This document shows positions 34,599 through 47,280 of a DNA stretch of 64,000 bases, piece after piece. The number at the start of each line of letters is the position of its first letter. Position 1 is the first letter of the stretch. This DNA comes from Ligustrum vulgare. Its lineage: Eukaryota; Streptophyta; Magnoliopsida; Lamiales; Oleaceae. The stretch covers positions 19,908,139-19,972,138 of the forward strand of contig OY743168.1 in the NCBI GenBank assembly GCA_963555705.1, given 5' to 3'. The notes below the pieces were generated by a model, which was given only the letters and a program-made list of their open reading frames with translations, was not told where the DNA came from and did no database searches. Made by a program: the position numbers and the translations under genes.

Positions 34599-36242
34599 AT
34601 GGCTACTATAAAAGTAGATGTTGAAGTCTGGAATGGCAAATGGGATTTTAATCTCTGGAGCTAGAAAATGAAAGCATTATTACTGCAAATGAAGTGTGCA
34701 AAAGCTGTTGATCAATCTTGACATGTTAACTTAACTCAAGATAGACAAACTCAGATGGATGAAACTGCCTAGAGTACTATTTTTCTTCACCTATCTGATA
34801 ATGTCATTAGACAAATAGGTAAGACTAAAACTGCTATGGAACTCTGGGATAAGTTAGAAGAAGTATATGATACTGTTTCATTTCCTGACAAATGTTTTCT
34901 CTGGAAACAATACTTTTCTTTTAGATTTGATCCTTCAAAAGATGTAGATGACAACATGAATATGTTCAATAAAATCACTCAAAGTCTTCAGAACTGTGAT
35001 GAAAAATTGAATGATGAACAAAAGGTTGTGTGTCTTTTAAATTCTATGGGAGATAAGTTTAAGGATCTTAGAAATGCTCTTGAATATGGTGGGCAGAAAT
35101 TGACCACTGAAATAGTTCACACATCCTTTAAGAATAAAGAATTGAAATTTAAAAATAATAGTAAGTGTTGACCACAAAATCCAGCTGGACCTTGGACCTA
35201 CACGTCTCAGCTCCTCCCTCTTGAACACGTGGATCTCCTGCGTACTGTGACAAACAATCATTTTGCAAAAGGGGCCGAGGTGGCTCCCGTTTGCACTCCG
35301 ATGCCAAAGTCAGTACTCATTTTAGGCGAATATATATTGGGTGCGGGAGAGGTAAATGTGTAAAAGAGAGAAAAGGGAGTGAGAGAAATATATCTTGTTA
35401 AGAGTGAGGAAAATGCTAACCCTTTACCAGGCGGGAGGAGTGCCGTATTTATAGAGGAACTCATTGTCTCGAATCATGACACGTGGCATACTTTACACTT
35501 GTCTTCACCCTAGCTCTTGGAGGTGACAACCTTGCTTTTTGACTGTAATCATTGCTACATTTTGTAGGGGATGGGCGCCTGTCACATCTTGATAAAGGCA
35601 GTGTCACATCTCTGAATTCATGCCTTGTCCCATCCTTACATCCGTGGTGCTACTGTGAACGCCTCGACTAAGCGTAAAGCGTCTCTGCTAGACACAAACC
35701 AGTTCGGCCGCAGGGATTCCTGTGCCTTTCCACCTCGGCCATTAGTTTAGAGCAGTATCTAAAACTTTGATCGTGGGCTAAAGCCCAATGGACCCTTGTT
35801 GGGCCCTTACTGGCGGCCCAATGTGCCATATTTTAGGTGCGATCTCAACAGTAAGGTTGCCTATAATATTATAGGAACATCAAAGAAAAGAAATTCTTCT
35901 AGGGATAATAAATTTGTGAACAATTTCAATAAAAGTTGGAATACTTCCAACAATAATAAGAACTGGAATAATACTAATAGTAAACTTGTTAAGGGAAATT
36001 TTCAAAAGAGCGATAATTCATATAAGCCCAAAGATAATTCTTTTAGAAGCCAGTATAATTTCAGAAATCAAGTCAACTCTAGAAATCAAGATAATAGAAA
36101 TCAAAACAATTTCAAAGGGCATGATAACTTTGGGGTCTGGATAATACTAATAGACCTAGACTTTGTTTTTATTGTGGCCAACCTGGACATCATGTTAAAT
36201 ACTGTTTCAAAAGACAAAATGAATTAGGAACCATCAATCAAA
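34599..36242 (+). pseudogene. gag: Copia gag, split by a solo LTR
   Basis: ATG 34599 opens MATIKVDVEVWNGKWDF, typical of Copia gag. TAG and TGA stops follow near 34661, 34720 and 34770. The best open stretch is 34836-35165 (AMELWDKLEEVYDT, VVCLLNSMGDKFKDL, a UBN2-type core). After the insert, an Asn-rich basic tail (35856-36130) leads, through a frameshift near 36133, to a zinc knuckle CFYCGQPGHHVKYC (about 36165-36206). Confidence 0.85.
35166..35850 (-). mobile_element. Antisense solo LTR of the Tat family (685 bp)
   Basis: It is the reverse complement of the 103-786 LTR, reading TGTTGACCAC to GATCTCAACA on the + strand, with GTAAG duplicated at 35161-35165 and 35851-35855. Its length matches the family LTR. 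It entered after the Copia element had inserted. Confidence 0.95.
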
Positions 36243-37800
36243 CTGAGGCTGCAACACATGATAGTAATGGTGTTGTTTATGTGACTACTGAATCTGATAA
36301 CAAACATGAATGAATACTTGATTCTGGTTGTACTTTTCATATGTGTCCTGAAAAGGATTTGTTTGCTAATTTCAGCAGTGGCTGCATTGGTTCTATGAAA
36401 CTTGGAAACAATTTAACTTGTGATGTAAAAGGAATTGGTAAAGTTCTGTTGAAACTTGAGAACAACAGAACACTTGTTCTAAATAAAACCAGATATGTAC
36501 CTAACTTGAAAAGAAATTTGATTTCTCTTGGTGTACTTGATTCTGAACTTTATGGTATCAGATTGCATAAAGGTTACTTGAGTATTTTTAAATGTAACCT
36601 TTTACTTTCCTGTACTCCCAAAACAAATGGAATTTATGTTTTAAATACATATCCTATTCCTGCCAAGTCTTATAATGCAGTTTCTGAAAATGATAAAACT
36701 ATTTTGTGGCATAAAAGACTTGGACATTTAGGGGAAAAGAGTCTTAAACTACTTGAAAAGAAAGGTGTTTTTGGTAAAGATACTTTACAGAAACTTGATT
36801 TTTGTGAAAAATGTGTTTTGGGAAAACAGAAAAGAAATTCTTTTGACAAAGGCAATCATAAATCAAGCAACATACTTGAATACTTGCATGCTGATTTGTG
36901 GAGCCTGCCCCAGTTAATTATGTTTGTGGTTTTAAATATTTCCTACTTATAGTTGATGACTATTCTAGGAAGACATGGGTTCATCTGTTAAAGACTAAGG
37001 ATGCTACTGTGTGGATGTTTAAAAACTGGATTACTTTAGTTCAAAATTTAAAAGATAGAAAGGTCAAAGTGATTAGGACTGACAATGGTCTTGAGTTCTG
37101 TAATCAAGATTTTGATTCTTTTTGTCGTAATCTAGGCATTCTTAGACATAAGAGACATAAGACTGTTACATATAGTCCACAACAAAATGGGGTTGCTGAA
37201 AGGATGAATATGACACTCTTAGAAAGAACTATATGTCTTTTCCTTGATTCTAATTTGCCAAAAAATTTATGGGGTGAAGCTGTGAAAACTGCCTCATTTT
37301 TTATCAATCTTTCTCCCTCAAGTGCTATTGATTTTAAAATACCAGATCAAATCTGGAATAATTATCTTCCCGACTTTTCTAAACTGAAAATTTTTGGGTG
37401 TGCTGCCTACTCACACCAAACTGAAACAGAACTTGACTCCAGATCTCTGAAATGTGTTTTTTTGGGCTATGGGGAAGGAGTCAAGGGTTATAGACTGTGG
37501 GTTAAAGAACAGGGAGGTTACAGGGTCATAATAAGTAGGTCAGTCATTTTTAATGAAATTTTTTTTCCTTTTAAAGATGAAATTTTGGAATATCCTCTTA
37601 GTGATAAGGATTTCCTTACAACTGAACTGAGTGCAGAACATTTGAATGATGATAATGATATACCCAATACTCAGTTTCAGGTGGAGCAACCCCCACATTC
37701 TCCAAATAATATTCCTGAACCTGAACCACCCGATTCTCCGCCAACAACTGAAATTCTTATTGAAGCTGAAGCTCAAACTGATTTCAATTTTGAAAATTAA
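36243..37800 (+). pseudogene. pol: Copia protease and integrase
   Basis: A TGA at 36311-36313 precedes ILDSGCTFHMCP, the protease active site (Asp in LDSG). The pre-integrase region has ILWHKRLGHLGEKSL and the CX2C zinc residues FCEKCVLGKQ. Integrase continues with the first Asp in HADLW, then after a frameshift near 36900 VDDYSRKTWVHLLK, the second Asp in RTDNGLEF, and Glu in NGVAERMN. The C-terminus has LKIFGCAAY and KCVFLGYGEGVKGYRLW. It ends at TAA 37798-37800. The stop at 36311 stands where the family has Trp. Confidence 0.9.
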
Positions 37801-38760
37801 CAGCTAGCTAGAGATAGAACTAGAAGAGAAATAAGACCTCCTTCTAGATTTGAAGATTTTGATTTCGTTTCTGCTTTTACTTATTCAGAACCTTTACAGT
37901 TAGAACCTGAATCTTATGAAGAAGCCATTTCTTCAAAAGATTCTAAATTTTAGCTTGCAGTCATGCAAGATGAAATGGATTCTCTTTTGAAAAATAATAC
38001 TTGGGTTCTTGTTCCTAAACCTGATAGAAAAAAACTGATTGATTGCAAATGGATTTATAAAATAAAAGAAGGTGATTCTAATAATATAAAACCTAGATAC
38101 AAAGATACACTTGTAGCTAAAGGTTTTTCACAAAAAGAAGGTATTGATTACAATGAATTTTTTTCACCTTTTGTTAAATATACTTCAATCAGAAACTTAT
38201 TTGCTTTGGTTGCTCAATTTGATTTAGAATTAGAGCAAATGGATGTTAAAACTGCATTCTTATATGGTTCACTTGATGAAACTATATATATGTGTCAACC
38301 TAAAGGTTTTGAAAAACCTGGAAATTTAGCTTGTTTACTTAAAAGATCTTTGTATGGTCTGAAACAAGCTCCCAGACAATAGTATAAAAGACTTGATATT
38401 TTTATACAAATTCTGAATTTTATCAAAAGTCAATATGATCCTTGTTTTTATTTTAAGTGTTTGAATTCAAGTTATTTGTATCTGCTTTTATATGTAGATG
38501 ATATGTTTATTGCTGAAACTGATTTTAATGAAATTGTGATACTTAAACAGATTCTGAGAAAAGAATTTGAAATGAAAGATTTAGGAAATACTAGAAGAAT
38601 TCTAGGAATGGATATTTTTAGAAATAAAGAAACTGACAAACTTGTTTTAAACCAAAAATCTTATGTTGAAAAGATTTTGAAAAAGTTTAGCTTATTTGAT
38701 TCAAAACCTGTTTCTTAATCACTGCCTAGTCATTTCAAACTATCTGTTGACCAATCTCCT
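37801..38760 (+). pseudogene. pol: Copia reverse transcriptase
   Basis: Open from 37963 after a TAG at 37951-37953. Motifs are MQDEMDSLLKNNTWVLV, CKWIYKIKEGD, LVAKGFSQKEGIDYNEFFSP, QMDVKTAFLYGSLDETIYM, SLYGLKQAPRQ and the catalytic LLYVDDMFIAET (about 38485-38520). A TAG at 38380-38382 interrupts the block after PRQ, and TAA at 38716-38718 ends the last stretch. Two of these stops replace conserved Trp codons. Confidence 0.9.
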
Positions 38761-39465
38761 AAAACTGTAGAAGAAGAAAATAGGATGAAAAATGTTCCTT
38801 ATCAAAATGCTGTTGGTTCTGTTATGTATCTAATGGTCTGCACAAGACCTGATATCTTTTTTGTTGTAAGTGTACTTAGTAGATTTATGAGTAAACCAGA
38901 TGAAACTCATTGGGAAGCAATGAAATGTCTATTTAGATACTTGAAAGGTACTTCTGATTTGAGCCTTATATTTGTGAAACAAAAATCTAATTTCTTTCTT
39001 AAAGGTTTTGCTGATTCAAATTTTGCTAGTAATATAGATAATAGAAAATCTACTTCGGCTTATTTCTTTGTTTTAAATGGTACTTGCATTAGCTGGAAAT
39101 GTCAACTTCAAAAATTAGTTGCTCTTTCTTCCACAGAAGCAGAATATATTGCTGCTACTGAAGCTGTGAAAGAATCTATTCGGTTAAGAGGATTTTTAGA
39201 AGAATTATGTCATTTTTATGAAAATTCTGTTAGTATTTGTACAGACAGTCAAAGTGCCTTATATTTGAGTAGAAATCCTGTATTTCATAATAGATCTAAA
39301 CGTATTGATGTTAAGTTTCATTTCATCAGAGATGTTTTAGAAAAATGTACTATTAAACTCGAGGAAATTTCTACAATATGCAATCCAGCTGATACTGGAA
39401 CCAAAGTGATACATGTTAATAAATTTAGAGATGCATTAAGGCTTTTAAGTCTGTTAGAATTTTGA
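38761..39465 (+). pseudogene. pol: Copia RNase H
   Basis: The 226-codon open stretch 38785-39465 has YQNAVGSVMYLMVCTRPDI, then LKGFADSNFASNIDNRKS (first Asp), SSTEAEYIAATEA (Glu), CTDSQSAL (second Asp) and HNRSKRIDVKFHFIRD. This is the usual end of a Copia polyprotein. The domain itself is intact, but it cannot be reached because of upstream stops. Confidence 0.9.
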
Positions 39466-39516
39466 TACTGCTTATTCTTATTTTGCAAGTGATGCTAATT
39501 CAATTGAGGTGGAGTT

Positions 39517-40148
39517 TGTAAAGTACAATTGGACCAGATTCTAAAAGCCCAAAAATGTTTGGATCAAAATTGCTGAAGCCCAGTATATGAAGTAGAAGTC
39601 CAAAAGTTGAAGACCGGATATTTTGGCCCAAATACCCAGCCCAAGGTCCCGCGCCCAACTTGATACAATCCGGACCAACACCCTTTGGCCAGACCTTTAT
39701 CATTAACCGTTGGATCACTTCAAACTTAATCCCAGCCATCCGTCTGTAAAGTAAAAGGGATCACACTTTTTCATCTGATCACTTCTTTCAGAATACACTT
39801 CTGATCTCTCTCTCTCTCTCTCTCTACTTGAGGCGATTCTGCCTTCCTTCACGTTTTTGAAAGAAAACTCATCTCTCTTTCGCACAATTTTGTTCTTAGT
39901 GGTTCCTGATTCTTTGTGGTTAATCAGGATTTGATCTTTGTGATTATTTACAGCTTTGGTTCTATAATCCTTTGTGATTTTGTGCGATTTTTGAGATTTG
40001 TTCGAGTTTATTCAGATTTTATAATTTTCTGTATAACTCTTTGATATCTTTTTCGATTTGTTGTTTTAATAAAAATCATTTGAGGTTTTTATGTTTAATC
40101 GCTTTTGTGCTACTTTGTGGTTGATTCTGATGCCTTATTTGCGTAACA
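39517..40148 (+). repeat. 3' LTR of the Copia element (632 bp)
   Basis: It begins directly after TTGAGGTGGAGTT, a weak polypurine tract. It is followed by the duplicated TGAAC. Confidence 0.95.
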
Positions 40149-43100
40149 TGAACTCAATGATCAAAGATTCAAAACTGAAAACTCACCATATTCACCTTTG
40201 ATTTGAATATAAAGTGCATGTATGTTAATTTTAGATTAAATATCTCTGAGTTTACTTTTGTCTTGAAACATAAAACAATATGTTCTAATATTCGTCATAT
40301 CCTTTTTATCAGTATTCTAAAAAGCGTAAAGCGTGACGAAGCAGCGATACCGAGCTTCAAGCTTAAGAGCGCCTAAGCTCGAAAAAGCCTAGCAATGCAA
40401 GAGGAAAGCGTGGCGAAGCGTGAAGGTCAAACTTCAAGCTTAAGCGTGCGTAAGCGTAAGCGAGTTTTTTAGAACATAGCTTTTTACTCATTCAAGTTGA
40501 GATTCAACAGCTTGAAGTCTAAAATTACAATACAACTTTACGCAAAAAGTACATAACTCGTCATAAATATGAGAACTTTAAGCAAAAAGTATATAACTCG
40601 TCGTAAATATGAGGTCTAATTTTACCTTAACATTACAAAGGTTTGATATGTCATCCATCGTGGACAATTTAATATTTGTCCATAGCCGGTAAAAAACTGT
40701 TAAGTGTCCAATATTTTAAACATTAGATACTTAGCAATTTTTTTTGCTGATCGCGAGTAATTTTTATGTTGTCCACAGTGAGCAATAGATCAAAATTGAA
40801 ACATTACATATCTTAATTATTGTATTCAAATGTTAAGGTCGGAATCACTGAGCACTCTCTACTTTGATATCGTGATAGACCCAATGAGCCTAACTCAGGA
40901 GTCTACAACAAGTACAATTTGAAGTTTGTCTTCATTTGAAAAATTTTTAATCTAAATTATGGGGTACACCGTACACTTGTATCTGATAAATTTGAATATA
41001 CTACATAAATCATTTTCTATAATACTCGAAGTTGACCACCTTTAACGTGTTTAAATACTTGAATAATACAACTTTAATTTTAATTTTAATTTTTTTTAAA
41101 CTTTAAAAAGCTCAAATCCAATCACCTTTTCAATTCCTAATATCAAGGTCTCAAGTGTTTATTTCTCCTCCATCAATTCTTGAAATAGTGGAGTGGGCAT
41201 ATCCCATGTTTTATTAAGAAATTGATGGTCAATAGATGCCAAAGTAAAGCCAGTCTTGATCTCAAAAAGTAGTTCACACCTAGTTATCCTTCCATAAAAT
41301 TTTGCACTCTTAGTACCATGGTTTATGATTAATTTTATGTATTTAAAAGATTATAAATTCTAATGAATTTCATGAATTTGAACAGATTTCAACGTCATCC
41401 ATAGGAATCTCATTAAAAATATTGAAGTTTCAAAACATTTTGTTATATGTATTTTTAAGCTTGAAATCCATGCAAATCTTTTAAAACCGTCTATTAACGA
41501 AATTCTTGGAAATCCACTAATCACTAAGGATGCCTAAATTTTAAAGGATTTTATTAAAATTCATTAAAATCTCAACTGGAGATACATGAATTTAGAAAGG
41601 CGTTTAAAATGCATCAAAATTTCAGTTGAGGACACCATCGTTTGTCAAAAGATAACTAGAGTTTCATTAATTGATTTTATATTAAACAGGATACCAAACT
41701 TGAAACAAAGTTCATAAAGTTAACTGACTCGAACAAAATAAAAATTATCAAATAAAGATGAAACTTTGCCAAAAATTCAGGGACATATGTAGCCCGTCAT
41801 CTCACGTATGATCAATAATGCATGTATGGATAAATCAATGGTGTAGGATGGGCGGGGGGGGGGGGGGGGGGGGCAGCACTCTTTGTGATGCTTGTGGAGG
41901 TGTGGTAATGCTATTGAGTTCCATCATGATTAAATCTATAGATTTGACATCACCTTTTGATGTTTCAAAGAAATGGATTTTATTTTTCCCTTTATTCGGT
42001 AGTAAAATAGTCAAATATATGGAATTTAAAAGAAAACTTTTAGTCTTAAATAATGAAAAATCTAAGAAAAATATGTGAAGCATGTATAAAAGTGTACATT
42101 AACTACATATAGAATAAGGGGTGGATAAGTGTTTAGTATTTGTGCGTCCCTTAAAATGTGTAAATAAAAAATGATTTTTAGTGTTTTAACTGCAAAAATG
42201 GTTTTTATTTTTTGCTTATTTTGAAAATTATTCTCCTATTATTTTGGTCGTATTTATCTTTAATCATTAATTAATTAACATATATCTTATATTTATTGGC
42301 AATTTTATTTATGATATTATGTTATCTTGGAAAAAATATTTTTTGAATTATTGTTTATCTTGCTTATTTAAATATAAGAGAGGTAAATAGATATTTTCTT
42401 CACTCATAAAAAATTTCTTTAACTATCATTAGCGAGATGAACTGTGCTAATTAATAGAAATTGAGTATAAAAATAAAACAAAAAAGTTAGAGGTATAAGT
42501 GCAAAAATTAATAAAAATTAAAAATTATCATTACTATTAAATTGTGGTGTTAATATAATTACCCTTATAAACATGAGCCTCATTGATGATAAACTGTAAA
42601 AAAATTGAATTGTGAACATGAGCCAAGCATAGGCTAAAAAAAAAAAACTTTTATTTAAGATTGATATTTTTTTTAATTAAGTCTCTATTTGATAACACAT
42701 TTTCACAAATCAATTTTAACTATATATGTTTTAAAAATGATTTTTCGATCACATATTTTATAACCTTGAAAACATCACATTCTTTATTTATAATAATAAA
42801 ACATATAGTTAAAAATAATTTGAAGAAATATGTATGATTAAAAAATAATTTAAAAAAATATGTTATTTATAAACATATTTATAAATAAGATTCGAAACAA
42901 ATGCTAAATTTGAACTTCTTGAAATAATATCAGCTGACAAGAAGCATTGGAACCTTACGCATGTTCTTTTACATAATGATTATAATTTATAAATCAATTT
43001 ATAAACTATATAATTTATCAAACTATTTTTTTAATTACACACATTTTCTCTCTTCAATTTTCAACCACACATTTACCTAAAAAACACCAAAATAAACAAA

Positions 43101-43195
43101 ACAAAAAAATGGCTACTTAGGCCGTTGAATGCATTGTTACTGTACACATGTTGATTGCCTGTTTATCAGAAGAAATCGAAAATAGTGACATTAAG
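40149..43195. other. A+T-rich intergenic DNA without a recognisable gene
   Basis: About 3 kb with no coding family. It holds an AAGCG-rich block (40318-40470), a G20 run (41854-41873), a Mutator-like end TTGTGGTGTTAATATAATTA near 42540, and diffuse MITE-like sequence at 41330-41640 and 42700-42900. An 86-codon ORF at 41818-42078 depends on the G-run. Confidence 0.5.
40318..40470. repeat. AAGCG-rich block
   Basis: Words such as AAAGCGTGACGAAGC, AAGCTTAAGAGCGCC and TAAGCGTGCGTAAGCGTAAG recur in a 150-bp stretch that is much more GC-rich than its surroundings. I do not recognise its origin. Confidence 0.6.
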
Positions 43196-43355
43196 AGCCC
43201 CTTTGGTATAAGTATTTTATTTTGGAGATTTTGAGAAATTTTGGATTTTTAAGAGAATGTGGTTGAAAATAATTGAAAAGTGGTAGGTCTATAGAAATGT
43301 GTGAATTGAAAATAAATTCGATAGAATTATTGAAAAATTTGTGATGAGACCAAAC
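43196..43355. repeat. MITE-like repeat, left half, target of the antisense Copia element
   Basis: GCCCCTTTGGTATAAG opens a stretch with GTGGTTGAAAATAATTG and ends GAGACCAAAC, the last five bases (CAAAC) being the duplicated target of the Copia element. The right end continues at 49744 (CAAACATGATCTAA). A relative is at 63880-64000. Confidence 0.5.
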
Positions 43356-43814
43356 TGTTAGAAAATTTTATTACAGATAATAGTTTATCTATAATCTAAA
43401 TAATCATCATGTTGGAATTATCAAGAATTAAACAACTGAAGCGGAAGCGTACCTTAATCAAACGCGATTCACGATAAACGATTCGACGGTGTTTGGATCT
43501 TCTAAATCGATACGTAGTCCTTAATTTCTCTCTGATGATGGGATGTCAGACAAGATGAACAGTACGTAGGATTCAGGGACCATAACCGACTTTATAAACT
43601 GAATTGTCAATTAACCTAATCCGGCCCATCATGAATTAGGTAATGGCCTGGTATCTACACATAAAAGCCCATACATTATTTTAGATGCATTAAAGCCCGA
43701 TATTTATTAAATCCTTATTAGATCACTTTAATTGAGCTTAACCAAATTGATAGCCTTTTATTCAACACACAATAATTCACATATAAGCCCACACGATTGA
43801 TTAAAATCCTTACA
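43356..43814 (-). repeat. 3' LTR of the antisense Copia element
   Basis: On the + strand it reads TGTTAGAAAATTTT to AAAATCCTTACA. The polypurine tract on its own strand is AAGTGGGAGATT (complement of 43815-43826). Confidence 0.95.
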
Positions 43815-44683
43815 ATCTCCCACTTGGGCTATATGTGTAACCTTACAATTGTGTATCAATCATAACCTTATGAGTACTCAGAATTTTGCTATCATTACTA
43901 AATGCATCCCCAAACAATCCGGTCCATCAATTATATCAACATAGGATCAAAGAGGCTTTCGCTACATTAATCGTAACTAAACCTTCAATGGTCACGTATA
44001 TCGACATAACTGAATGACATGGATCAAGTATGGATGTGTAACATGGAAATTACATGTAATGTGATCTTCAACATGCCTATTTCCAACTGGTCCAAACTTT
44101 AGTGAGATCATCCTCAAACGAGTTCAGAGATAATAAACCTGAAACCTTACAGCTGTAAATAACTTTAACTTTAAACTGTATCCAAAAGGACAGTAAATGT
44201 GTCTAATGCACCCAAAATACAAACTCCCACTGAAACCGAATATCCTTAAGAAATACAACACCCATATGAGTAATGTACTCATGAAAGACCTTGGGTTGTA
44301 ATACTTTAGTAAGCGGATCCGCAATTATGGAGTTTGTCCCAATGTGCTCTTATTGACACGTGTCCACTCTGAACTGTATCCTTCACAACCAGGAACTTAT
44401 GTCAATGTATTTTGACTTAGTTGAGCTCCTGTTGTTACTGGAATATAAATCTGCTGAGTTATTGTCACAATATAACTTTAGTGGTCTTTCTATACCATAC
44501 AGAATACGCAGCCTTGTGACAAAATTTCGCAGCTATATTCCATAATCAAATGCCCCAAAAATTGCTACAACTGTGCTGCTAAGTGAAAGAAGCTAAAGTG
44601 TATGTTAAGCACTCCATCCGGAAATAGCTCCTCCAACCAGCAGATAAATGTAGCCTTATGTGGATCTTTTACTTTCTTGGCAT

Positions 44684-46397
44684 CTAGTAAAAATCGGAAT
44701 CATAATACCATATGATCTCCAACTGATCCGATTTTCTGTATGTGAGCATGTAATCTTTTGTTCTCTTTAAATACTTTATAACCCATGTTTGGCTGCTTTT
44801 CAAATGATCCATCCCAGGGTTACTTAAATATCTCCTTAGTATCTCAATAATGTATGCAATATCCGAACGCATACAAATTTGAGCATACATCAGACTTTCT
44901 ATAGCTTAACTATATGTGATCCTCTGCATTTCTTTAACTTCAAGATAACTTTTCGGGCATTAGTCGAGACTAAATTTGTCTCCCTTAACGATAGGGCTGT
45001 CCCCTGATTTACTGTCTTGCATGCTAAACCTCTTAAGTACTTTATCGATATAGCCCTTTTGTAACAATTCAAGAATACCCCGAGAACAATCCCGATGTAT
45101 CTGAATTCCTAATACAAAAGAGACGTCACCAAGATTTTTAATCTCAAAATTTTATGTGACATGCCTATATCATTAGTGGCAAGCAATAATCAACATATAA
45201 AACCAGGACAATATACTTACTCCCACTGAACTTGTAATACATACAATCATCAACAACATTAATCTCAAAACCAAATGAGATAATTGTTTGATGAGATTTG
45301 TATTACCCTTAACGGGAAGCTGGCTTGAGTACACAATGGATTTCTTTAATTTGCAAATCATTTGCTTTGGGTCTACGACACAAAGTTTTCTGATTGCACC
45401 AAATAGATCGTCCCATCAATGTCGCCATTGAGAAACGCCATCTTAGTATCCATTTGATGTAACTCGAGGTCAAAATGTGCAACAACCTAACTTTCCTGAA
45501 AGAGTCTTTCATTGAAACCGAAGAGAAAGTCTCTTTATAATTAATGCCATCATTCTGTGTAAAGCCCTTAGATACAAGACGAACCTTATATCTTTTCACA
45601 TTACCTTTCAAATCCCTCTTGGTTTAAAAATTCATTTAAGACCAATGGGCTTCGCACCTTCTGGTAATGGGACAAGATCCCAAACTTTATTGTCTTGCAT
45701 ATGCTTATACTCTTTATTTACGACATCAATCCACTTCCGAGAGTTAGAACCCTGCAGGCCTGATGGAATTGATTGTACCATCTTCCACCATTCCATTATT
45801 TCCTTATGTTCTTGGAAAAATACTATTTAAATTATCCGGAATAGCATTTTTCCCTCTCTCGTGGATCTCCTTAATGGCTTTAGTTATTGAGGTTGTTGAG
45901 TTTGTACTTCTGAAATTTACCTTATTTTGGATGGGAGGTTCTTCAACATTGTCTAGTTGAGGTTCCGAATATGCTTCTTGATCAATGACATACATAAAAA
46001 CTTGCACGTTGTCAAAAGCAATAGTAGGAATCGAAACCGATCCTTCCTCAACTTCTTCCTTAAAGACAATATCTCTAACCTTATTTCTCCCCCAAACTCA
46101 ACTTCCTCAAAAAAGTTGCAGTTCCCGTTTCAAAATTTGACTTAAGTGTGGGATTATAAAATTTAATAGCCCCTTAAACGCTCAGAATAACCAATAAGGT
46201 AGCTGCTGACTGTTTTGGAGTCCAATTTCTTTATGTGGCCTATAAGGCCTTGCCTTAGCTGGACATCCCCAAATGTAGAAATGCTTTGGACTAAGCTTTA
46301 AGCCTGTCAAAAGCTCATAAAAGGTTTTAGCAGCAGCTTTAGTTGGTAATATGTACGATCTTTCTTTAAATGTCCAGATTTCTGACAAAAGAAACAA
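44684..46397 (-). pseudogene. pol: Copia pol remnants (integrase end, reverse transcriptase, RNase H)
   Basis: Reading leftward: 46397-46182 has PTKAAAKTFYELLTG, FYIWGCPAKARPYRPH (integrase C-terminus). 46007-45804 is the linker. 45611-45309 has YKVRLVSKGFTQNDGINYKE, the reverse transcriptase fingers. Near 45200 a VLYVDY motif stands where YVDD is expected, so one catalytic Asp is lost. 44890-44684 has MYAQICMRSDIAYIIEIL (RNase H connection). Frameshifts and stops separate all parts. Confidence 0.85.
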
Positions 46398-46950
46398 CCC
46401 TTAATGTGTTTATGTGGTTTCTCTTGTTCTGAACCCTTAACAACTTTATTTTCTTTATTTGTTTTCTTGCCCTTATCTTTAGAGGTGTTTTCCAAGTGAA
46501 AACTTTCAGTTCTGTCCTACTTCAACTTTTCTTCCTCTTGCACACAAAATAGAATGAACTCATTTAGAGTTCATTTCTCCCCTTTAACAGTTATAACTGA
46601 CCTTAAATTAACTGTATTGTGCAGGAAGCGATATCAATACCAAATGCACGAGCAAGTCATTAGACAAGTCGAGTTTTAGTTCCTTATGTTTTGAAGCAGT
46701 GTGAGACATCTACATGATGTACTCCCTTATTTTCCCATTGCCTCTATACTTTATTGAAATCAAGCTTTGCATAAGCGTGCTTGTTTCAGCCTTATCGTTT
46801 TTCACAAAACGTTTCTTAATTTCGGCAAGGAATTCATTGACATCATTTACCTCCTCAGATACTATGCCACTAAAGGCTTCCGGAATGCCGCACTTAATGA
46901 TCATGAGACTCACGTAATTTAAGCAATCCCACTTCTCAAAGTTCCTCATT
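46310..46950 (-). pseudogene. gag: Copia gag of the antisense element
   Basis: 46949-46710 carries YVSLMIIKCGIPEAFSG, EFLAEIKKRFVKNDKAE and SIKYRGNGKIREYIM, typical of a large Copia gag family. After a stop and frame change, a Lys-rich stretch leads to CFFCQKSGHLKKD (about 46413-46375), a knuckle missing its last Cys. Integrase C-terminal sequence follows within about 50 bp, marking the deletion junction. Confidence 0.85.
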
Positions 46951-47280
46951 TGATTAGATGAACTTTCATCCGTAAGAGGAGTAGGTTGCTCAATCCTTAG
47001 TACACGGTCTAGATCGATGCAGCCAACGAAAAGTTAATGTTCTTGTTTTGATCCTTGAAGTTTATTCCATAAATACAGTGATTAAATTTGAGCTTGTAGA
47101 TATACTACTAGCAGAATTTGAAACCGAATAGAGAACACTTAAATGAAATAGCTCACGTGAATACCTTATTATGCAAACCATATTTTCAAATAATGGTAGG
47201 GCCCATCACAAGATACCTAGCACAACATCAATATTTAGTCTTTGGACAGAAATATTGACTTGTAAGTGGTACTCTTGGCG

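Larger units (their letters stand above)
32930..40148 (+). mobile_element. Copia LTR retrotransposon, complete layout but decayed (7.2 kb)
   Basis: LTRs begin TGTAAAGTACAATTGG and end ATTTGCGTAACA, and TGAAC is duplicated at 32925-32929 and 40149-40153. Domain order gag, protease, integrase, reverse transcriptase, RNase H defines Copia; the sequence resembles Tork-type elements, a tentative placement. A 685-bp antisense solo LTR sits in gag. Several stops fall at conserved Trp codons. LTRs differ by several percent and by 14 CT units. Confidence 0.95.

Noticed and set aside
41854..41873. G20 run as a functional quadruplex
   Set aside because: A single homopolymer in non-conserved intergenic DNA is also a common assembly or slippage product; nothing else supports a function.
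44360..44545. Small + strand ORFs between 44.3 and 46.2 kb as host genes
   Set aside because: They are shadows of the antisense Copia pol fragments.
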